DNA of 64,000 nucleotides from Gracilibacillus dipsosauri. Its GTDB lineage: Bacteria; Bacillota; Bacilli; Bacillales; Amphibacillaceae. Position 1 is the first letter of the stretch; every line of letters starts with the position of its first letter. The position numbers were made by a program, and so were the translations under genes. The stretch covers positions 372,001 to 436,000 of the forward strand of contig NZ_QGTD01000004.1 of the NCBI RefSeq assembly GCF_003176895.1. Reading direction: 5' to 3'. This document shows positions 51,010-61,456 of the stretch, piece by piece. The notes beneath the pieces were generated by a model. That model worked only from the letters and a program-made list of their open reading frames with translations. It had not been told where the DNA came from and searched no databases.

Positions 51010-52371
51010 TTATCCTGGTGGGATATCATCATCCCCATAGCGGTGATCTAAATCTACAAACTTATTATATTCTTTAACAAAGGCTAGTTCGACCGTACCA
51101 ACAGGACCGTTACGCTGCTTTGCAATAATAATTTCAATAATATTCTGCTTCTCCGATTCCTGATCATAGTAATCATCACGATATAAGAAACCAACAATAT
51201 CGGCATCCTGCTCAATACTTCCCGACTCTCGTAAGTCGGACATCATCGGGCGTTTATCCTGTCTCTGTTCCACACCACGTGATAGCTGTGACAAGGCGAT
51301 AAGGGGAACATTTAACTCCCTAGCCAAGCCCTTTAAGGAACGCGATATTTCCGATACCTCTTGCTGTCTATTTTCCTTAGAATTCGCACTCCCTTGAATC
51401 AATTGCAAATAATCGATCAAGATCATACCGAGTCCATGCTCTTGCTTTAATCTACGACACTTTGATCTGATTTCACTCACTCTAATCCCTGGTGTATCGT
51501 CTATGAAAACACCTGCATTTGATAGACTACCCATTGCAAGAGAGAGCTTGCGCCAATCCTCTTCCTGTAATGCGCCGGTTCTTAGTCTTTGGGCATCGAT
51601 ATTCCCCTCGGCACACAGCATACGAGAAACTAACTGTTCTGCCCCCATCTCTAAACTAAAAATGGCTACATTTTCATTGGTTTTAATCGCGACATTTTGT
51701 GCAATGTTCAAGGCAAAGGCTGTTTTCCCCACTGATGGACGGGCTGCAACAATAATTAAATCATTGCGTTGAAAGCCTGAAGTGATTCGATCTAGGTCAC
51801 GGAACCCTGAAGCAATTCCAGTAACCTCTCCCGTTGATTTGTGTAGTTCGTCTATACTATCATAAACCTCTATGAGGACATCTTTAATATTTTTAAAAGC
51901 AGAGGCATTCTTTCGGTTCGAGACTTCTAATATTCTCTTTTCCGATTCGTTTAACACTTCCTCCACTTCATCTTCCTTAGAAAAGCTATCTGTCACAATA
52001 TCTGTCGCTGTGCGGATTAATCTCCTTAGAATTGATTTTTCCTCAACAATACGACAATAATGTGAAATATTAGCAGCAGTCGGCACCGCATTCGCCAGAT
52101 CACTTAAATAAGAGACCCCGCCAATATCATCCAACAGCTTACTATTCGATAGGCTCGTTGTAACCGTAACAAGATCAATTGGTTCTCCTTTATCTGCTAA
52201 GCTCATCATTACTCGGTAAATTTGTTGATGACTAGAGCGATAGAAGTCCTCTGGTATTAATATTTCAGAGGCACTGGAGATCGCATCAGGCTCTAAGAAA
52301 ATTGCACCAAGCACCGCTTGCTCTGCTTCTATATTATGTGGTGGCGTTCTGCCCTGTAATGCTTCACTCAT
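51010..52371 (-). CDS. dnaB: Replicative DNA helicase
   Basis: This is the hexameric helicase at the replication fork (named DnaC in B. subtilis). The 453 aa protein has the N-terminal DnaB domain (PPHNIEAEQAVLGAIFLEPD), a linker helix and the RecA-like core with Walker A ARPSVGKTAFALNIAQN, Walker B MILIDYLQLIQG, and the arginine-finger block AKQRNGPVGTVELAF. It lies after gdpP and rplI as in Bacillus. It precedes purA with its own terminator. GGGGGC lies before the ATG. No intein or other insertion is present in the core. Confidence 0.97.
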   Translation of the reverse strand: MSEALQGRTPPHNIEAEQAVLGAIFLEPDAISSASEILIPEDFYRSSHQQIYRVMMSLADKGEPIDLVTVTTSLSNSKLLDDIGGVSYLSDLANAVPTAANISHYCRIVEEKSILRRLIRTATDIVTDSFSKEDEVEEVLNESEKRILEVSNRKNASAFKNIKDVLIEVYDSIDELHKSTGEVTGIASGFRDLDRITSGFQRNDLIIVAARPSVGKTAFALNIAQNVAIKTNENVAIFSLEMGAEQLVSRMLCAEGNIDAQRLRTGALQEEDWRKLSLAMGSLSNAGVFIDDTPGIRVSEIRSKCRRLKQEHGLGMILIDYLQLIQGSANSKENRQQEVSEISRSLKGLARELNVPLIALSQLSRGVEQRQDKRPMMSDLRESGSIEQDADIVGFLYRDDYYDQESEKQNIIEIIIAKQRNGPVGTVELAFVKEYNKFVDLDHRYGDDDIPPG

Positions 52372-52394
52372 AATTTGCCCCCCTTTAGCAAGAA

Positions 52395-52422
52395 TGTGGA
52401 AGCATTTGTTTATGCTTCCACA
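52395..52422 (-). other. Stem-loop between rplI and dnaB
   Basis: TGTGGAAGCAT (52395-52405) pairs perfectly with ATGCTTCCACA (52412-52422). It includes the rplI stop codon. No U tract follows, so it may set relative expression or stability rather than end transcription. Confidence 0.55.
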
Positions 52423-52856
52423 ACGTGTACTCGAATGGTACCAGAAACCTCTTGATGTAGTTTTACTGGAACTTCGGTATATCCTAATGAACGGATTGGT
52501 TGATCTAACTCAATCTTACGCTTGTCCATTTTAATATTATGGGATTTTTTCAGTTCCTCCGCTATTTGCTTACTTGTAATGGAGCCAAATAAACGACCAC
52601 CATCACCAGACTTAGCTGTTAGCTTCACTTCCAGCTTTTCTAGTGTTTCTTTAAGCTGCTTTGCTTGTTCTATCTCTTCTTGCTCCTGCTTTTTTGCTTT
52701 ATTTTTTTGTGCCTTTAATGCACTCATATTCGCCTGAGTTGCCTCTACAGCATAGTTATTTTTAAAAAGGAAATTGCGGGCATAGCCATCAGAGACATTT
52801 TTTACATCGCCTTTTTTCCCTTTACCTTTCACGTCTTTTGTAAAAATTACTTTCAT
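52410..52856 (-). CDS. rplI: 50S ribosomal protein L9
   Basis: L9 is a large-subunit protein binding 23S rRNA. The 148 aa protein has the N-terminal domain with [20 protein letters not shown] and [16 protein letters not shown], the long connecting helix (about residues 40-75), and the C-terminal RNA-binding domain ([14 protein letters not shown], then [14 protein letters not shown]). Its ATG overlaps the gdpP stop by four bases. The order gdpP-rplI-dnaB is conserved in Bacillaceae. Confidence 0.98.
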   Translation of the reverse strand: MKVIFTKDVKGKGKKGDVKNVSDGYARNFLFKNNYAVEATQANMSALKAQKNKAKKQEQEEIEQAKQLKETLEKLEVKLTAKSGDGGRLFGSITSKQIAEELKKSHNIKMDKRKIELDQPIRSLGYTEVPVKLHQEVSGTIRVHVVEA

Positions 52857-54832
52857 TCCTCTTCACCTTCCTCATCATAATACTCATCGATTATATCCTT
52901 TAGCCATTCATAGGCATCAATGACAGAGATATCATCCAATTGGGTGGCAGCATTCGTTAAATGGCCCCCACCATTCATTCTTTCCATGATAACTTGAACA
53001 TTGACCTCACCGAGCGACCTTGCACTAATTCCAATGCGTCCATCCTTACGCTCTGATATCACAAACGATGCCTCAATCCCTGTCATTGTTAATAACGTAT
53101 CCGCCGCTTGAGCAATCACAACAGGTCCATAGGTTTCTCTCGAATTACCTACTGAAATCGCAATATTATGGCGATATACCTTGGTGTTTTCAATTAAACG
53201 ACTCCGCTTCACATATATATCGAGATCTTCCTTTAAAAACTTCTGCACTAACACGGTATCTGCACCTCTTGAGCGCAAATACGAGGCAGCATCAAAGGTT
53301 CTCGATCCCGTTCGAAGTGTGAAGCTCTTCGTATCGACAATAATTCCTGCTAGTAATGCAGTTGATTCTAACATATTTAGCGTTAATTTGCTCGGTTGAT
53401 ACTCTAACAATTCTGTGACGAGCTCAGCAGTTGAGGAAGCATATGGCTCCATATAAACAAGTGTTGGATCTTCCACAAATTCCTCTCCACGTCGGTGATG
53501 ATCGATTAAGACCACATGCTCGGTTTTATGGACAAGCTTTTCCTCTAGCATCAAGGATGGCTTATGTGTATCCACTACAACGACTAACGTATCCTTTGTC
53601 ACAATATCTAATGCCCCATCTGGATCAATAAAATGGGACCAAAGTTCATCGCTTTCTCTAATTTCATCCACTAAACGCTGGACACCTGTATCGATATCAT
53701 TTTCATCTAACACAATAAAGCCCTCAACATCATTGGCCTGTGCAATTTTCAGTACACCGATGGCTGCCCCAATAGAGTCCATATCTGGTGCCTTGTGCCC
53801 CATAATGAGCACTTGGTCGCTGCCCTTTACCAGTTCCTTTAATGCATGAGATATAACCCTTGCCCTTACTCTCGTTCGTTTTTCCATTGGATTTGTCTTT
53901 CCACCATAAAAACGAACCTTCCCAGACTCATCATCTTTAATAACTACTTGGTCTCCTCCACGTCCTAATGCTAGATCAAGACTGGATTGTGTCAGCTTTC
54001 CTAAGTCTGGCAGCAATTCACTTCCGAGACCAATACCGATACTTAACGTTAATGGAACATTTTTGTCAGTAATTAATTCACGAACTTCATCTAATATTTC
54101 AAATTTTTCTTTTTCTAGCTGTGTGAGAATATCTTGATTAAAAACAGCTAAAAATCGTTCCTGTGAGGTTCGCTTTAAATAAATCCCTCTTTCATTTGAC
54201 CAATTATTCAAAAGAGAGGTTACCTGTGAATTAATTTGACTCTTCGCCGTGTCATCCATGTTCTGCGTTATTTCCTCATAATTATCCAAAAAGATAATGC
54301 CAAGAACCGTCTTTTCCTGCTCGTATAATGCTTGAATTTCTATTTCTCGTGTTCGATCAAAGAAGTAGAGGAGACGTTCTTCTTTTTTGTTATACACCTG
54401 ATACTCAAATTGATCAAATTTTAGCCAGAAGGATTCCTTTCCCTCTCGCAATTGGGAAACAATACTATCAGATAACAAGGAGAGAGGTTCTCCTACCATT
54501 GTTTCCTCTTCTGTAAATTGATTCATAAAAGGGTTCGCCCAGTCGATTTGATATTCCTCATCGTACAGAACAATCCCAATAGGCATTTCCAATAACGCTT
54601 CTTCCCCGACCTTTTTGACACGATAGGACAAAGTCGATATATAAGCCTCCGTTTGATCGAGTAATTTTTCTTCTCTTCGGATACTATAATAAAGAGAGAG
54701 ACTAAAAAAAACAGTCATTATTAAGCCAATGACCCACTGAAAATAAAAAATAAATACTAATAATATAAACGAGAGAAGGTATATTCCAATAATATGTCTT
54801 CCCATCGTCGGCTTCTTCCATAATTTTGGCAT
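52853..54832 (-). CDS. gdpP: Cyclic-di-AMP phosphodiesterase GdpP
   Basis: GdpP hydrolyses c-di-AMP to pApA and thus affects wall integrity, potassium balance and beta-lactam tolerance. The 659 aa chain has two N-terminal membrane helices (about residues 10-50), a PAS-like domain, a degenerate GGDEF domain and a DHH/DHHA1 catalytic domain. The DHH motifs are [24 protein letters not shown] and [11 protein letters not shown], with [12 protein letters not shown] at the end. All metal-binding residues seem intact. The gene is followed directly by rplI and preceded by yybS as in B. subtilis. Confidence 0.96.
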   Translation of the reverse strand: MPKLWKKPTMGRHIIGIYLLSFILLVFIFYFQWVIGLIMTVFFSLSLYYSIRREEKLLDQTEAYISTLSYRVKKVGEEALLEMPIGIVLYDEEYQIDWANPFMNQFTEEETMVGEPLSLLSDSIVSQLREGKESFWLKFDQFEYQVYNKKEERLLYFFDRTREIEIQALYEQEKTVLGIIFLDNYEEITQNMDDTAKSQINSQVTSLLNNWSNERGIYLKRTSQERFLAVFNQDILTQLEKEKFEILDEVRELITDKNVPLTLSIGIGLGSELLPDLGKLTQSSLDLALGRGGDQVVIKDDESGKVRFYGGKTNPMEKRTRVRARVISHALKELVKGSDQVLIMGHKAPDMDSIGAAIGVLKIAQANDVEGFIVLDENDIDTGVQRLVDEIRESDELWSHFIDPDGALDIVTKDTLVVVVDTHKPSLMLEEKLVHKTEHVVLIDHHRRGEEFVEDPTLVYMEPYASSTAELVTELLEYQPSKLTLNMLESTALLAGIIVDTKSFTLRTGSRTFDAASYLRSRGADTVLVQKFLKEDLDIYVKRSRLIENTKVYRHNIAISVGNSRETYGPVVIAQAADTLLTMTGIEASFVISERKDGRIGISARSLGEVNVQVIMERMNGGGHLTNAATQLDDISVIDAYEWLKDIIDEYYDEEGEEE

Positions 54833-54862
54833 AGCTGTCAGCTCCTAACCAAGTGACAAATC

Positions 54863-55804
54863 CTACTTCGTAATCCTCTTTTTTAAATCAAATCCTAAAT
54901 CAATTATACCTAAGATTCGAACGAAATAAAAACCTATAAAAGGAAAAAATACAAGGACGAGTATGCTAACGATCGGTAAAGCTGTTGACTTTACTTTGAC
55001 ATAGCTATAGTAAAAGATAAAGGATAATCCTTGTAAGATCAAGAGGGTTCCTGCCAAATTAGATACATTCATAATGATATCATAAAATAGTGTGGCATCA
55101 TTATTCCCTCCCATTAATGACAGCATTAAGGTAATAAAATATATCCACAAAATCAGCTTCGGTAACTGAAAATTTCGAAATGCTGGGAAAGCATATTTTT
55201 TTTCTGCTGTGCGATTGAGCCATTTATAGGTGAGCCATTGTGTAATAAGGGCCAAAACCATAGAAATAACGACTAATATAAAAGGAATGAGCTGAAGAAC
55301 TCCTAGCATTTGTTCACGAATTAATTCAAAATCCTCGATAGAAAGCTGAATCATTCCAAACGTTTCAAACAATTCTCTCGTTCTATTTAAAGACTCATTC
55401 ATCATTTCCTTATAGGAATCTGCTATAGAATATTGTAGCACTATTTCGATAAACGCATAGGCTCCAACAAGTCCGAACAAATATCCAGCCGTCCCTTTTA
55501 ACCAGGTTTCATACGGATGTTGCTTTTTTTGAATCGAAAAACCGATCATTATTCCGCTTATTAATGCAAGAAAGGTAATCGGAATCGAAACTGCCGGATA
55601 AATGATAAAAGACAGAAAAAACAGCACCATCACGGTCACATAAAATAACACACGCTCACCATGAAGCATGAGTAAGATAATCGGTATGGGCATTAGCATG
55701 ATTGTAAATATCTCTGTAAATGGTAAGAATATCGTTACCATATATAGCAACAAGTAAATACTTATATAAAGGAAGTATTTTTTGTCTATTTTGTTGTTTT
55801 TCAA
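54863..55804 (-). CDS. yybS: YybS family membrane protein (DUF2232)
   Basis: A 313 aa integral membrane protein with about eight hydrophobic segments and a central soluble loop (residues about 130-165). It belongs to the YybS/DUF2232 family of unknown function, which might be S-component-like transport proteins. The best start is TTG at 55802-55804 with GGGGGATGAAGA before it; an ATG inside that sequence is out of frame. It precedes gdpP on the same strand with a gap of 30 bases, as in B. subtilis. Identity rests mostly on synteny and topology. Confidence 0.82.
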   Translation of the reverse strand: MKNNKIDKKYFLYISIYLLLYMVTIFLPFTEIFTIMLMPIPIILLMLHGERVLFYVTVMVLFFLSFIIYPAVSIPITFLALISGIMIGFSIQKKQHPYETWLKGTAGYLFGLVGAYAFIEIVLQYSIADSYKEMMNESLNRTRELFETFGMIQLSIEDFELIREQMLGVLQLIPFILVVISMVLALITQWLTYKWLNRTAEKKYAFPAFRNFQLPKLILWIYFITLMLSLMGGNNDATLFYDIIMNVSNLAGTLLILQGLSFIFYYSYVKVKSTALPIVSILVLVFFPFIGFYFVRILGIIDLGFDLKKRITK

Positions 55805-55953
55805 TCTTCATCCCCCTTATGGAAGCTAAACTATTATACATTTTACACTAAACGAGAAGTGATTGTTAGCTTCTATTTTACCATCTAGATTCACCTATCA
55901 CCTAATGATTATGATTATGGTATGATTAATTAAAAGTGAGGAGGAGGAATAAA

Positions 55954-56730
55954 ATGATAAAAACGATAATATTTGATCTGGATGATACGTTGCTATGGGA
56001 TAAAAAAAGTGTGAAACAAGCGTTTGAAGATACTTGCCTATTAGCAACTGAAAAATATGGAGTAGATGCTCTCAAAGTAGAGGATGCAGTTCGCGAAGAG
56101 GCCCGTAAGCTATATCAAAGCTATGAAACCTATGAATTCACTCAAATGATTGGAATTAATCCTTTTGAAGGACTCTGGGGTAATTTCCTTGATGATCATA
56201 CATATTTTAAAAAAATGGCCGAAATCGTACCGAACTACCGAAGAGATGCTTGGATTAATGGACTGAAGCAAGTAGGCATAGAGGATGAAGAATTTGGTGA
56301 ACATTTGGCCGAGCAATTCCCAATTAACCGAAAAAAGAACCCATTTGTTTACGAAGAAACCTTTACGGTATTGAACAAGCTAAAAGGGCACTATCAATTA
56401 ATTATGTTAACGAACGGCTCTCCCGATTTACAAAATACCAAATTAACGATCACCCCAGAATTAAAGAACTATTTTGACCATATCATTATCTCTGGAGATT
56501 TCGGTAAAGGAAAACCAGATCCTTCCATATTTGAACATGTGCTAGAAGTAGCAAATGTAGAGAAGGAGCATGCCATCATGGTTGGAGATAATTTGATGAC
56601 AGATATATTAGGTGCCAACCGTACAGGTATCAAAAGTGTTTGGATCAACCGCGAAAACAAACAATACAATGAAGTAAAGCCAACCTACGAGATCAAGCAC
56701 TTAGAAGAATTATTGGAATTACTACAATAA
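55954..56730 (+). CDS. HAD-superfamily hydrolase (YjjG/TIGR02254-like)
   Basis: A 258 aa cytoplasmic HAD phosphatase. Motif I is FDLDDTLLWDKKS (nucleophile D10), the lid is a helical C1 cap, motif II is MLTNGS, motif III lysine is in GDFGKGKPDPSIFEHV, and motif IV is MVGDNLMTDILGANRTG. Substrate unknown; the family includes nucleotide house-cleaning phosphatases. The ATG at 55954 has GGAGG seven bases upstream; an in-frame GTG at 55936 overlaps the site. It lies alone between yybS and serA, oriented opposite to both neighbours, and has its own terminator. Confidence 0.9.
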   Translation: MIKTIIFDLDDTLLWDKKSVKQAFEDTCLLATEKYGVDALKVEDAVREEARKLYQSYETYEFTQMIGINPFEGLWGNFLDDHTYFKKMAEIVPNYRRDAWINGLKQVGIEDEEFGEHLAEQFPINRKKNPFVYEETFTVLNKLKGHYQLIMLTNGSPDLQNTKLTITPELKNYFDHIIISGDFGKGKPDPSIFEHVLEVANVEKEHAIMVGDNLMTDILGANRTGIKSVWINRENKQYNEVKPTYEIKHLEELLELLQ

Positions 56731-56737
56731 TGGAAAA

Positions 56738-56770
56738 AAGCTCTCCTAATGCAGGAGAGCTTTGATTGTT
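56738..56770 (+). terminator. Terminator of the HAD hydrolase gene
   Basis: AAAGCTCTCCT (56738-56748) pairs perfectly with AGGAGAGCTTT (56753-56763), followed by TTTGATTGTTTT. It lies eight bases past the stop codon. The adjacent 56771-56880 holds nothing recognisable before the convergent serA. Confidence 0.8.
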
Positions 56771-56880
56771 TTATGCGATTATATTGGGAAAATCTCTATC
56801 ATTTTGATGATATCAAGGTTTATCTTGGTTATCCTGCTTAATAGCTTGATTATTCACTCGATATCTTCACATCACTTGAA

Positions 56881-58467
56881 TTACAGTTCCATTGCAGTTA
56901 ATTTTTCGATTTCATCGATTTGCTTTAATGCTTCTATCTCTTCTTCCTCTAAATATTTGTCTACAGTTAGAATCATAATAGCTTCTCCGCCAATGTCCGA
57001 ACGGCCTACTTGCATTGCTGCGATATTAATATTTTTCTCTGCAAACATACTTCCCACTTTTCCGATAACACCAGGCTTATCATTATGCTTAATGACAACT
57101 AAATTCCCCTCAGGAACAACGTCCACACTATATGCATCTACCTGTACAATTCTTGGTCCTAGACCGTTTAATAAAGTACCTGCAATAGATCGTGTCACTT
57201 CTTTTGTTTTCACTTCCACACGTAGTAAGTTAGTAAAGCCTTTCGGAGTAGAGGATTTGTTTTCATTCACTTGAATGCCTCGCTTCTCTGCTAAATAAGA
57301 AGCATTCACATCATTGACGTGGTCCCCCATGTGACGCTTTAATAAACCTTTTATCGTATTACGTGTTAATGGTGCTACTTCGATTTCTGTCAAATCTCCA
57401 GAATAGGAAATATTAATTTCTTCAATAACTCCAGTTGTAAAATAAGTTAAGAAGGTTCCTAATTTCTCTGATAAGTGGAAATATGGTTCGATCTTATTCA
57501 TCACTTCTTTAGGGACAGATGGTAGGTTTACAGGATTGCGTGCAACGCCCTCTGTTAAATAACGTACAACATCATGGCTAACATCAATGGCAACATTTTC
57601 TTGTGCCTCTACTGTACTGGCACCTAAATGTGGTGTTGCAATAACCTCTGGCAATTCCAATAAACGATGATCCGTTGCCGGTTCTTCTTCGAAAACGTCT
57701 AAGGCTGCTCCTGCAACTTTACCAGACTTAATGGCATCATATAGTGCTTCTTCATCTATAATTCCACCACGAGCACAGTTAATGATTCGAACACCGTCTT
57801 TCATTTTGGCAAATGCCGCTTTGTTCAGCAAATGCTTTGTATCTTTAATCAATGGTGTATGTACGGTAACAAAATCTGCTACTTTAATAACATCCTCTAC
57901 CGATCCGAAATCTACGCCTAATTTATCCGCTCTTTCCTTTGTTAAAAAAGGATCATATGCAATAACATTCATGCGCTGACCTTTGGCACGTGCTGCCACC
58001 TCAGCTCCGATACGTCCCATTCCAATAACGCCAAGAGTCTTCCCTTTTAGTTCCACGCCGACATGTGTTTTTCGATCCCATTTCCCATTTTTCAATGCTA
58101 AAAATGCTTGAGGAATTTTTCTTGCTAATGACATAAGCATTGCCACTGTGTGCTCTGCTGCAGAATTTGTATTTCCATCTGGTGCATTCACGACAATAAT
58201 CCCGTATTCTGTTGCAGCACTTAGGTCAATGTTGTCTACACCAACACCTGCGCGACCAATAATTTTTAAGTTTGTTGCTTGGCTAATAATATCTCTCGTA
58301 ACCTTTGTTTGACTTCTAACAAGTAAAGCATCATATTCACCAATTTTGTCAGCCAACTCATCTGCTGAAAGGCTTGTTTGTACATCTACCTCGATATTGT
58401 CTGCTTCTCTTAATGGTTGAATACCATCTTCACTTAATGGATCACTAATTAAAACTTTAAATGCCAT
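56881..58467 (-). CDS. serA: D-3-phosphoglycerate dehydrogenase
   Basis: SerA oxidises 3-phosphoglycerate with NAD+, the first step of serine synthesis. The 528 aa long-form enzyme has a substrate domain ([17 protein letters not shown]), a Rossmann domain ([54 protein letters not shown] with the catalytic His), an intervening ASB domain and a C-terminal ACT domain (about 455-528, [20 protein letters not shown]). ACT domains often sense serine. It has a near-consensus promoter and GGAGGGA before the ATG. A location between yybS and rpsR is not that of B. subtilis. Confidence 0.97.
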   Translation of the reverse strand: MAFKVLISDPLSEDGIQPLREADNIEVDVQTSLSADELADKIGEYDALLVRSQTKVTRDIISQATNLKIIGRAGVGVDNIDLSAATEYGIIVVNAPDGNTNSAAEHTVAMLMSLARKIPQAFLALKNGKWDRKTHVGVELKGKTLGVIGMGRIGAEVAARAKGQRMNVIAYDPFLTKERADKLGVDFGSVEDVIKVADFVTVHTPLIKDTKHLLNKAAFAKMKDGVRIINCARGGIIDEEALYDAIKSGKVAGAALDVFEEEPATDHRLLELPEVIATPHLGASTVEAQENVAIDVSHDVVRYLTEGVARNPVNLPSVPKEVMNKIEPYFHLSEKLGTFLTYFTTGVIEEINISYSGDLTEIEVAPLTRNTIKGLLKRHMGDHVNDVNASYLAEKRGIQVNENKSSTPKGFTNLLRVEVKTKEVTRSIAGTLLNGLGPRIVQVDAYSVDVVPEGNLVVIKHNDKPGVIGKVGSMFAEKNINIAAMQVGRSDIGGEAIMILTVDKYLEEEEIEALKQIDEIEKLTAMEL

Positions 58468-58618
58468 GATTGTCCCTCCAAATAATAGAATTACTCCATG
58501 TTAGCCAAATGAACGTGAAGCTTTTCACTTTTATCTTATTCTATAAATATTATATCACTTCTGTCGCGATATAAATACTAGATTGCAAGTTCTCATCTTC
58601 TATAAAAAACTTTTCTTT

Positions 58619-58646
58619 ATCATAGCAGAAATAGGCTAATTGTCAA
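58619..58646 (-). promoter_or_regulatory. serA promoter
   Basis: TTGACA (58641-58646), a 16-bp spacer and TATGAT (58619-58624) on the minus strand. The leader is about 145 nt long. No riboswitch or T-box consensus was seen in it. Confidence 0.8.
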
Positions 58647-58649
58647 GGT

Positions 58650-58860
58650 GTTTCCAACTGATTTCCTTGATATAATTCGTGTTTTTGCTCTCAACTAGAT
58701 AATAAAACTGTATTTTTCTATTAATTAGGCCTCCAAAACCGAACATTATATGATCTGAAATAAGTTTACAATCGTTTAAAAGGAGCTAATAATAGCATGT
58801 GTCATTAGTATGTAAAGTAAGACTTTGCTCGGTAAGATCTTACATACGGTTAATGCAGTA
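58650..58860. other. Gene-free stretch upstream of serA
   Basis: Between the serA promoter and the rpsR terminator no ORF with a ribosome site is visible. The only structure is GTATGTAA (58808-58815) inverted as TTACATAC (58840-58847), with GTAAGA repeated in between (58817-58822 and 58832-58837). It could be a regulator site or a weak RNA hairpin. Confidence 0.3.
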
Positions 58861-58894
58861 TGAAAAAAGCACCATAGGAATTATCCTATAGTGC
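58861..58894 (-). terminator. Terminator of the rpsF-ssb-rpsR operon
   Basis: On the minus strand GCACTATAGGA pairs with TCCTATGGTGC (one G-U pair) and TTTTTTCA follows. It lies 11 bases after the rpsR stop. Confidence 0.9.
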
Positions 58895-58905
58895 CTTCAA
58901 CCTAT

Positions 58906-59163
<258 letters not shown>

Positions 59164-59664
59164 TTAGAAAGGTAAATCATCGTCGGAAATATCAATTGGT
59201 TCTCCACTATTTTCAAATGGATTATCATTTTTATTTCCTTGATTATTTGAATTGTTTTGGTTAAATTGATTGGCTTGACTTGCTTGGTTCTGATTTTGAT
59301 TATTATAGCTTTGTGATCCTCCAGATTGTCCACCTGAGGAACCACCCTTAGACTCTAAAAACTGAACAGAGTCTGCTACGACCTCTGTAATGAAAACACG
59401 TTTTCCATCTGGGTCATCATAGCTACGGGTTTGTAATCGTCCATCTACTCCGATAAGACTACCTTTGCTCATGAAGTTCGCAAGGTTCTCTGCTGGTCTT
59501 CTCCAAACAACACAATTAATAAAGTCTGCTTCTCTTTGACCTTGTTGATTAGAGAATGGACGGTTTACTGCTATCGTAAAGTTAGCTACTGCAACTCCAC
59601 TTGGTGTATAACGCAAGTCTGGATCTTTCGTTAACCTGCCGACAAGAACGACACGATTTAACAT
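59164..59664 (-). CDS. ssb: Single-stranded DNA-binding protein
   Basis: SSB coats single-stranded DNA and recruits repair and replication proteins. The 166 aa protein has the OB fold (residues 1-105: [20 protein letters not shown], then [20 protein letters not shown]), a Gly/Gln/Asn-rich disordered linker and the acidic tip DISDDDLPF, which binds partner proteins. The ATG at 59662-59664 has AAGGAG nine bases upstream; three extra upstream codons in frame are unlikely. It is co-transcribed between rpsF and rpsR as in all Bacilli. Confidence 0.98.
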   Translation of the reverse strand: MLNRVVLVGRLTKDPDLRYTPSGVAVANFTIAVNRPFSNQQGQREADFINCVVWRRPAENLANFMSKGSLIGVDGRLQTRSYDDPDGKRVFITEVVADSVQFLESKGGSSGGQSGGSQSYNNQNQNQASQANQFNQNNSNNQGNKNDNPFENSGEPIDISDDDLPF

Positions 59665-59679
59665 CAGAACCACTCCTTA

Positions 59680-59970
59680 TTATTGATCGTCTTCACGAAT
59701 TGCCATATAACGAAGAATGTCATCAGAGAAATTCGCTTGACGATTGAATTCGTTAATTGCTGTTTCATCACCTTTAAGGTTAATAATTACATAGTATCCA
59801 TCACGGTAGTCATTGATTTCGTAAGCAAGACGTTTCTTACCTACTTCTTCAACTTTCTCGATCTCCGCACCATTACTTGTAAGGAATCCATTGAAACGCT
59901 CAATTAAAGCAGTTTGTGCTTCCTCCTCTACATCTGGGCGGATGATGTACATAATTTCATATTTATTCAT
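59680..59970 (-). CDS. rpsF: 30S ribosomal protein S6
   Basis: S6 pairs with S18 in the 30S subunit. The 96 aa protein starts [20 protein letters not shown] and includes [20 protein letters not shown] and [20 protein letters not shown]. The start at 59968-59970 has AAGGAGG upstream; a longer frame to 60045 would span the leader. First gene of the rpsF-ssb-rpsR operon. A hairpin leader that may bind S6:S18 precedes it. Confidence 0.98.
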   Translation of the reverse strand: MNKYEIMYIIRPDVEEEAQTALIERFNGFLTSNGAEIEKVEEVGKKRLAYEINDYRDGYYVIINLKGDETAINEFNRQANFSDDILRYMAIREDDQ

Positions 59971-59984
59971 CCGTTTACACCTCC

Positions 59985-60045
59985 TTTTGGTCTTAGCGGC
60001 TCTATGATTATCATAGAGCAAGGAGTAACAACTCTCATTACTCAC
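59985..60045 (-). promoter_or_regulatory. Putative S6:S18 autoregulatory leader
   Basis: The transcript between the rpsF promoter and ribosome site contains a perfect hairpin, GCTCTATGAT with ATCATAGAGC (59999-60019), followed by CCGC. A hairpin with an adjacent CCG in the rpsF leader is the known recognition site of the S6:S18 complex in many bacteria, giving feedback control. The structure match is from memory and approximate. Confidence 0.45.
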
Positions 60046-60053
60046 AATACGAT

Positions 60054-60082
60054 ATTATACCAAATTAGCCTTCTCATTGCAA
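60054..60082 (-). promoter_or_regulatory. rpsF operon promoter
   Basis: TTGCAA (60077-60082), 17-bp spacer and a perfect TATAAT (60054-60059) on the minus strand. Transcription should start near 60047, giving a 77-nt leader. Confidence 0.85.
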
Positions 60083-60153
60083 ATTTATTTCAAAAGGCTT
60101 GTCCATTTTGGATTTTGAGCGTATGAATAAAGATGTCAAACAGGTGATACAGA

Positions 60154-61254
60154 CTATACGTTAAAGCGGAAATGCATAACATCTCCGTCTTTCACCAAGT
60201 ATTCCTTTCCTTCTAATCGCACTTTCCCTTTTTCTTTAGCTACTTGCATCGATCCAGCTTCCATTAAATCATCATAGGATACGGTCTCTGCACGGATAAA
60301 GCCTTTTTCAAAATCGGTATGGATAATTCCTGCTGCCTGTGGTGCTTTGATTCCCTTTTTAAATGTCCAAGCACGCACTTCTTGCTCACCAGCAGTAAAA
60401 TAGGTCGCTAAACCAAGTAATTGGTAAGTTGCTTTAATCAGCTGATCTAATCCAGACTCAGGAATACCGAGCTCTTCTAAAAACTCTGCCTTTTCCTCAC
60501 CGTCGAGTTCCGCTATTTCGGATTCCACCTTTGCACTTACAACGATTACTTCTGCTTGATCTGATTTGGCAAATTCTTTTACTGTTTGTACATTTTCATT
60601 GCTATCCGCATCGAGTAGCTCGTCCTCCCCTACATTGGCTACATATAAAACAGATTTACTTGTTAGTAAATGTAGGCCTTTCACAAGCTTCTCCTGCTCT
60701 TCTGTAAAAGAAACCGCTCGAGCTGGTTTTTCTTCTTCAAATGCATCCCTTAATTTAGCTAAAACCTCAAATTCAGCCATTGCTTCCTTATCTTTCTGTT
60801 TCGCCATTTTTTCTACTCGAGAGATGCGTTTTGTTACAGTTTCTAAATCTGCTAAAATGAGTTCTAAATTGATTGTTTCTATATCCGAAATAGGGTCGAC
60901 TTTCCCAGATACATGTGTAATATTTTCATCCTGAAAGCAACGTACCACATGGCAAATCGCATCCACTTGGCGAATATGGGAGAGGAATTGATTTCCTAAG
61001 CCTTCTCCTTTACTCGCCCCTTTCACAATTCCTGCGATATCAGTAAATTCAAATGCCGTTGGTACGGTCTTTTTCGGTTTCACTAATTCTGTAAGTTTTT
61101 GAAGCCTAGTATCTGGAACCTCTACGATCCCTACATTTGGATCTATCGTACAAAACGGGTAATTTGCCGACTCTGCGCCAGCTTGTGTTATTGCATTAAA
61201 CAAGGTTGATTTACCTACATTAGGCAAACCAACAATTCCTGCTGTTAAAGCCAT
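60154..61254 (-). CDS. ychF: Redox-regulated ATPase YchF
   Basis: YchF is an Obg-family P-loop protein that prefers ATP and binds ribosomes. The 366 aa protein has G1 GLPNVGKSTLFNAI, G3 DIAGIVKGASKGEGLGNQFL, and a G4 changed from NKxD to YVANVGED, which explains ATP preference. A helical domain (130-200) and C-terminal TGS domain (HTDFEKGFIRAETVSYDDLM) follow. AAGGAG lies ten bases before the ATG. Its place between parB-side genes and rpsF is conserved in Bacillus. Confidence 0.97.
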   Translation of the reverse strand: MALTAGIVGLPNVGKSTLFNAITQAGAESANYPFCTIDPNVGIVEVPDTRLQKLTELVKPKKTVPTAFEFTDIAGIVKGASKGEGLGNQFLSHIRQVDAICHVVRCFQDENITHVSGKVDPISDIETINLELILADLETVTKRISRVEKMAKQKDKEAMAEFEVLAKLRDAFEEEKPARAVSFTEEQEKLVKGLHLLTSKSVLYVANVGEDELLDADSNENVQTVKEFAKSDQAEVIVVSAKVESEIAELDGEEKAEFLEELGIPESGLDQLIKATYQLLGLATYFTAGEQEVRAWTFKKGIKAPQAAGIIHTDFEKGFIRAETVSYDDLMEAGSMQVAKEKGKVRLEGKEYLVKDGDVMHFRFNV

Positions 61255-61437
61255 TCATTCCACTCCTTAAGGATATCGTCCAATTGAACGTTTCAGTCAT
61301 ACCAATTATAGTAATACTTTTTATACTTGACAAGTTATTAAAAAGCCAAATTGCAATTGTTTAAGCATGAAAATCCTTACTTTCTTTTCAGTAAAAAAAT
61401 TGTTCTTCAGTATACAACTAATATGAAAATAATAAAT

Positions 61438-61453
61438 TGTTTCACGTGGAACA
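61438..61453. promoter_or_regulatory. parS centromere site
   Basis: Read on the minus strand, this is TGTTCCACGTGAAACA, a perfect match to the ParB-binding parS consensus (TGTTNCACGTGAAACA). It lies 4 bp beyond the DUF951 stop codon and 1.4 kb from parB. It loads ParB clamps for origin segregation. Confidence 0.95.
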
Positions 61454-61456
61454 ATT

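Noticed and set aside
56762-57274. Plus-strand 170-codon ORF opposite serA
   Set aside because: It is antisense to the conserved ACT domain, is Ser/Ile rich and has no ribosome site.
58468-58618. Riboswitch or T-box in the serA leader
   Set aside because: The 145-nt leader was checked by eye for T-box consensus and terminators; none was found.
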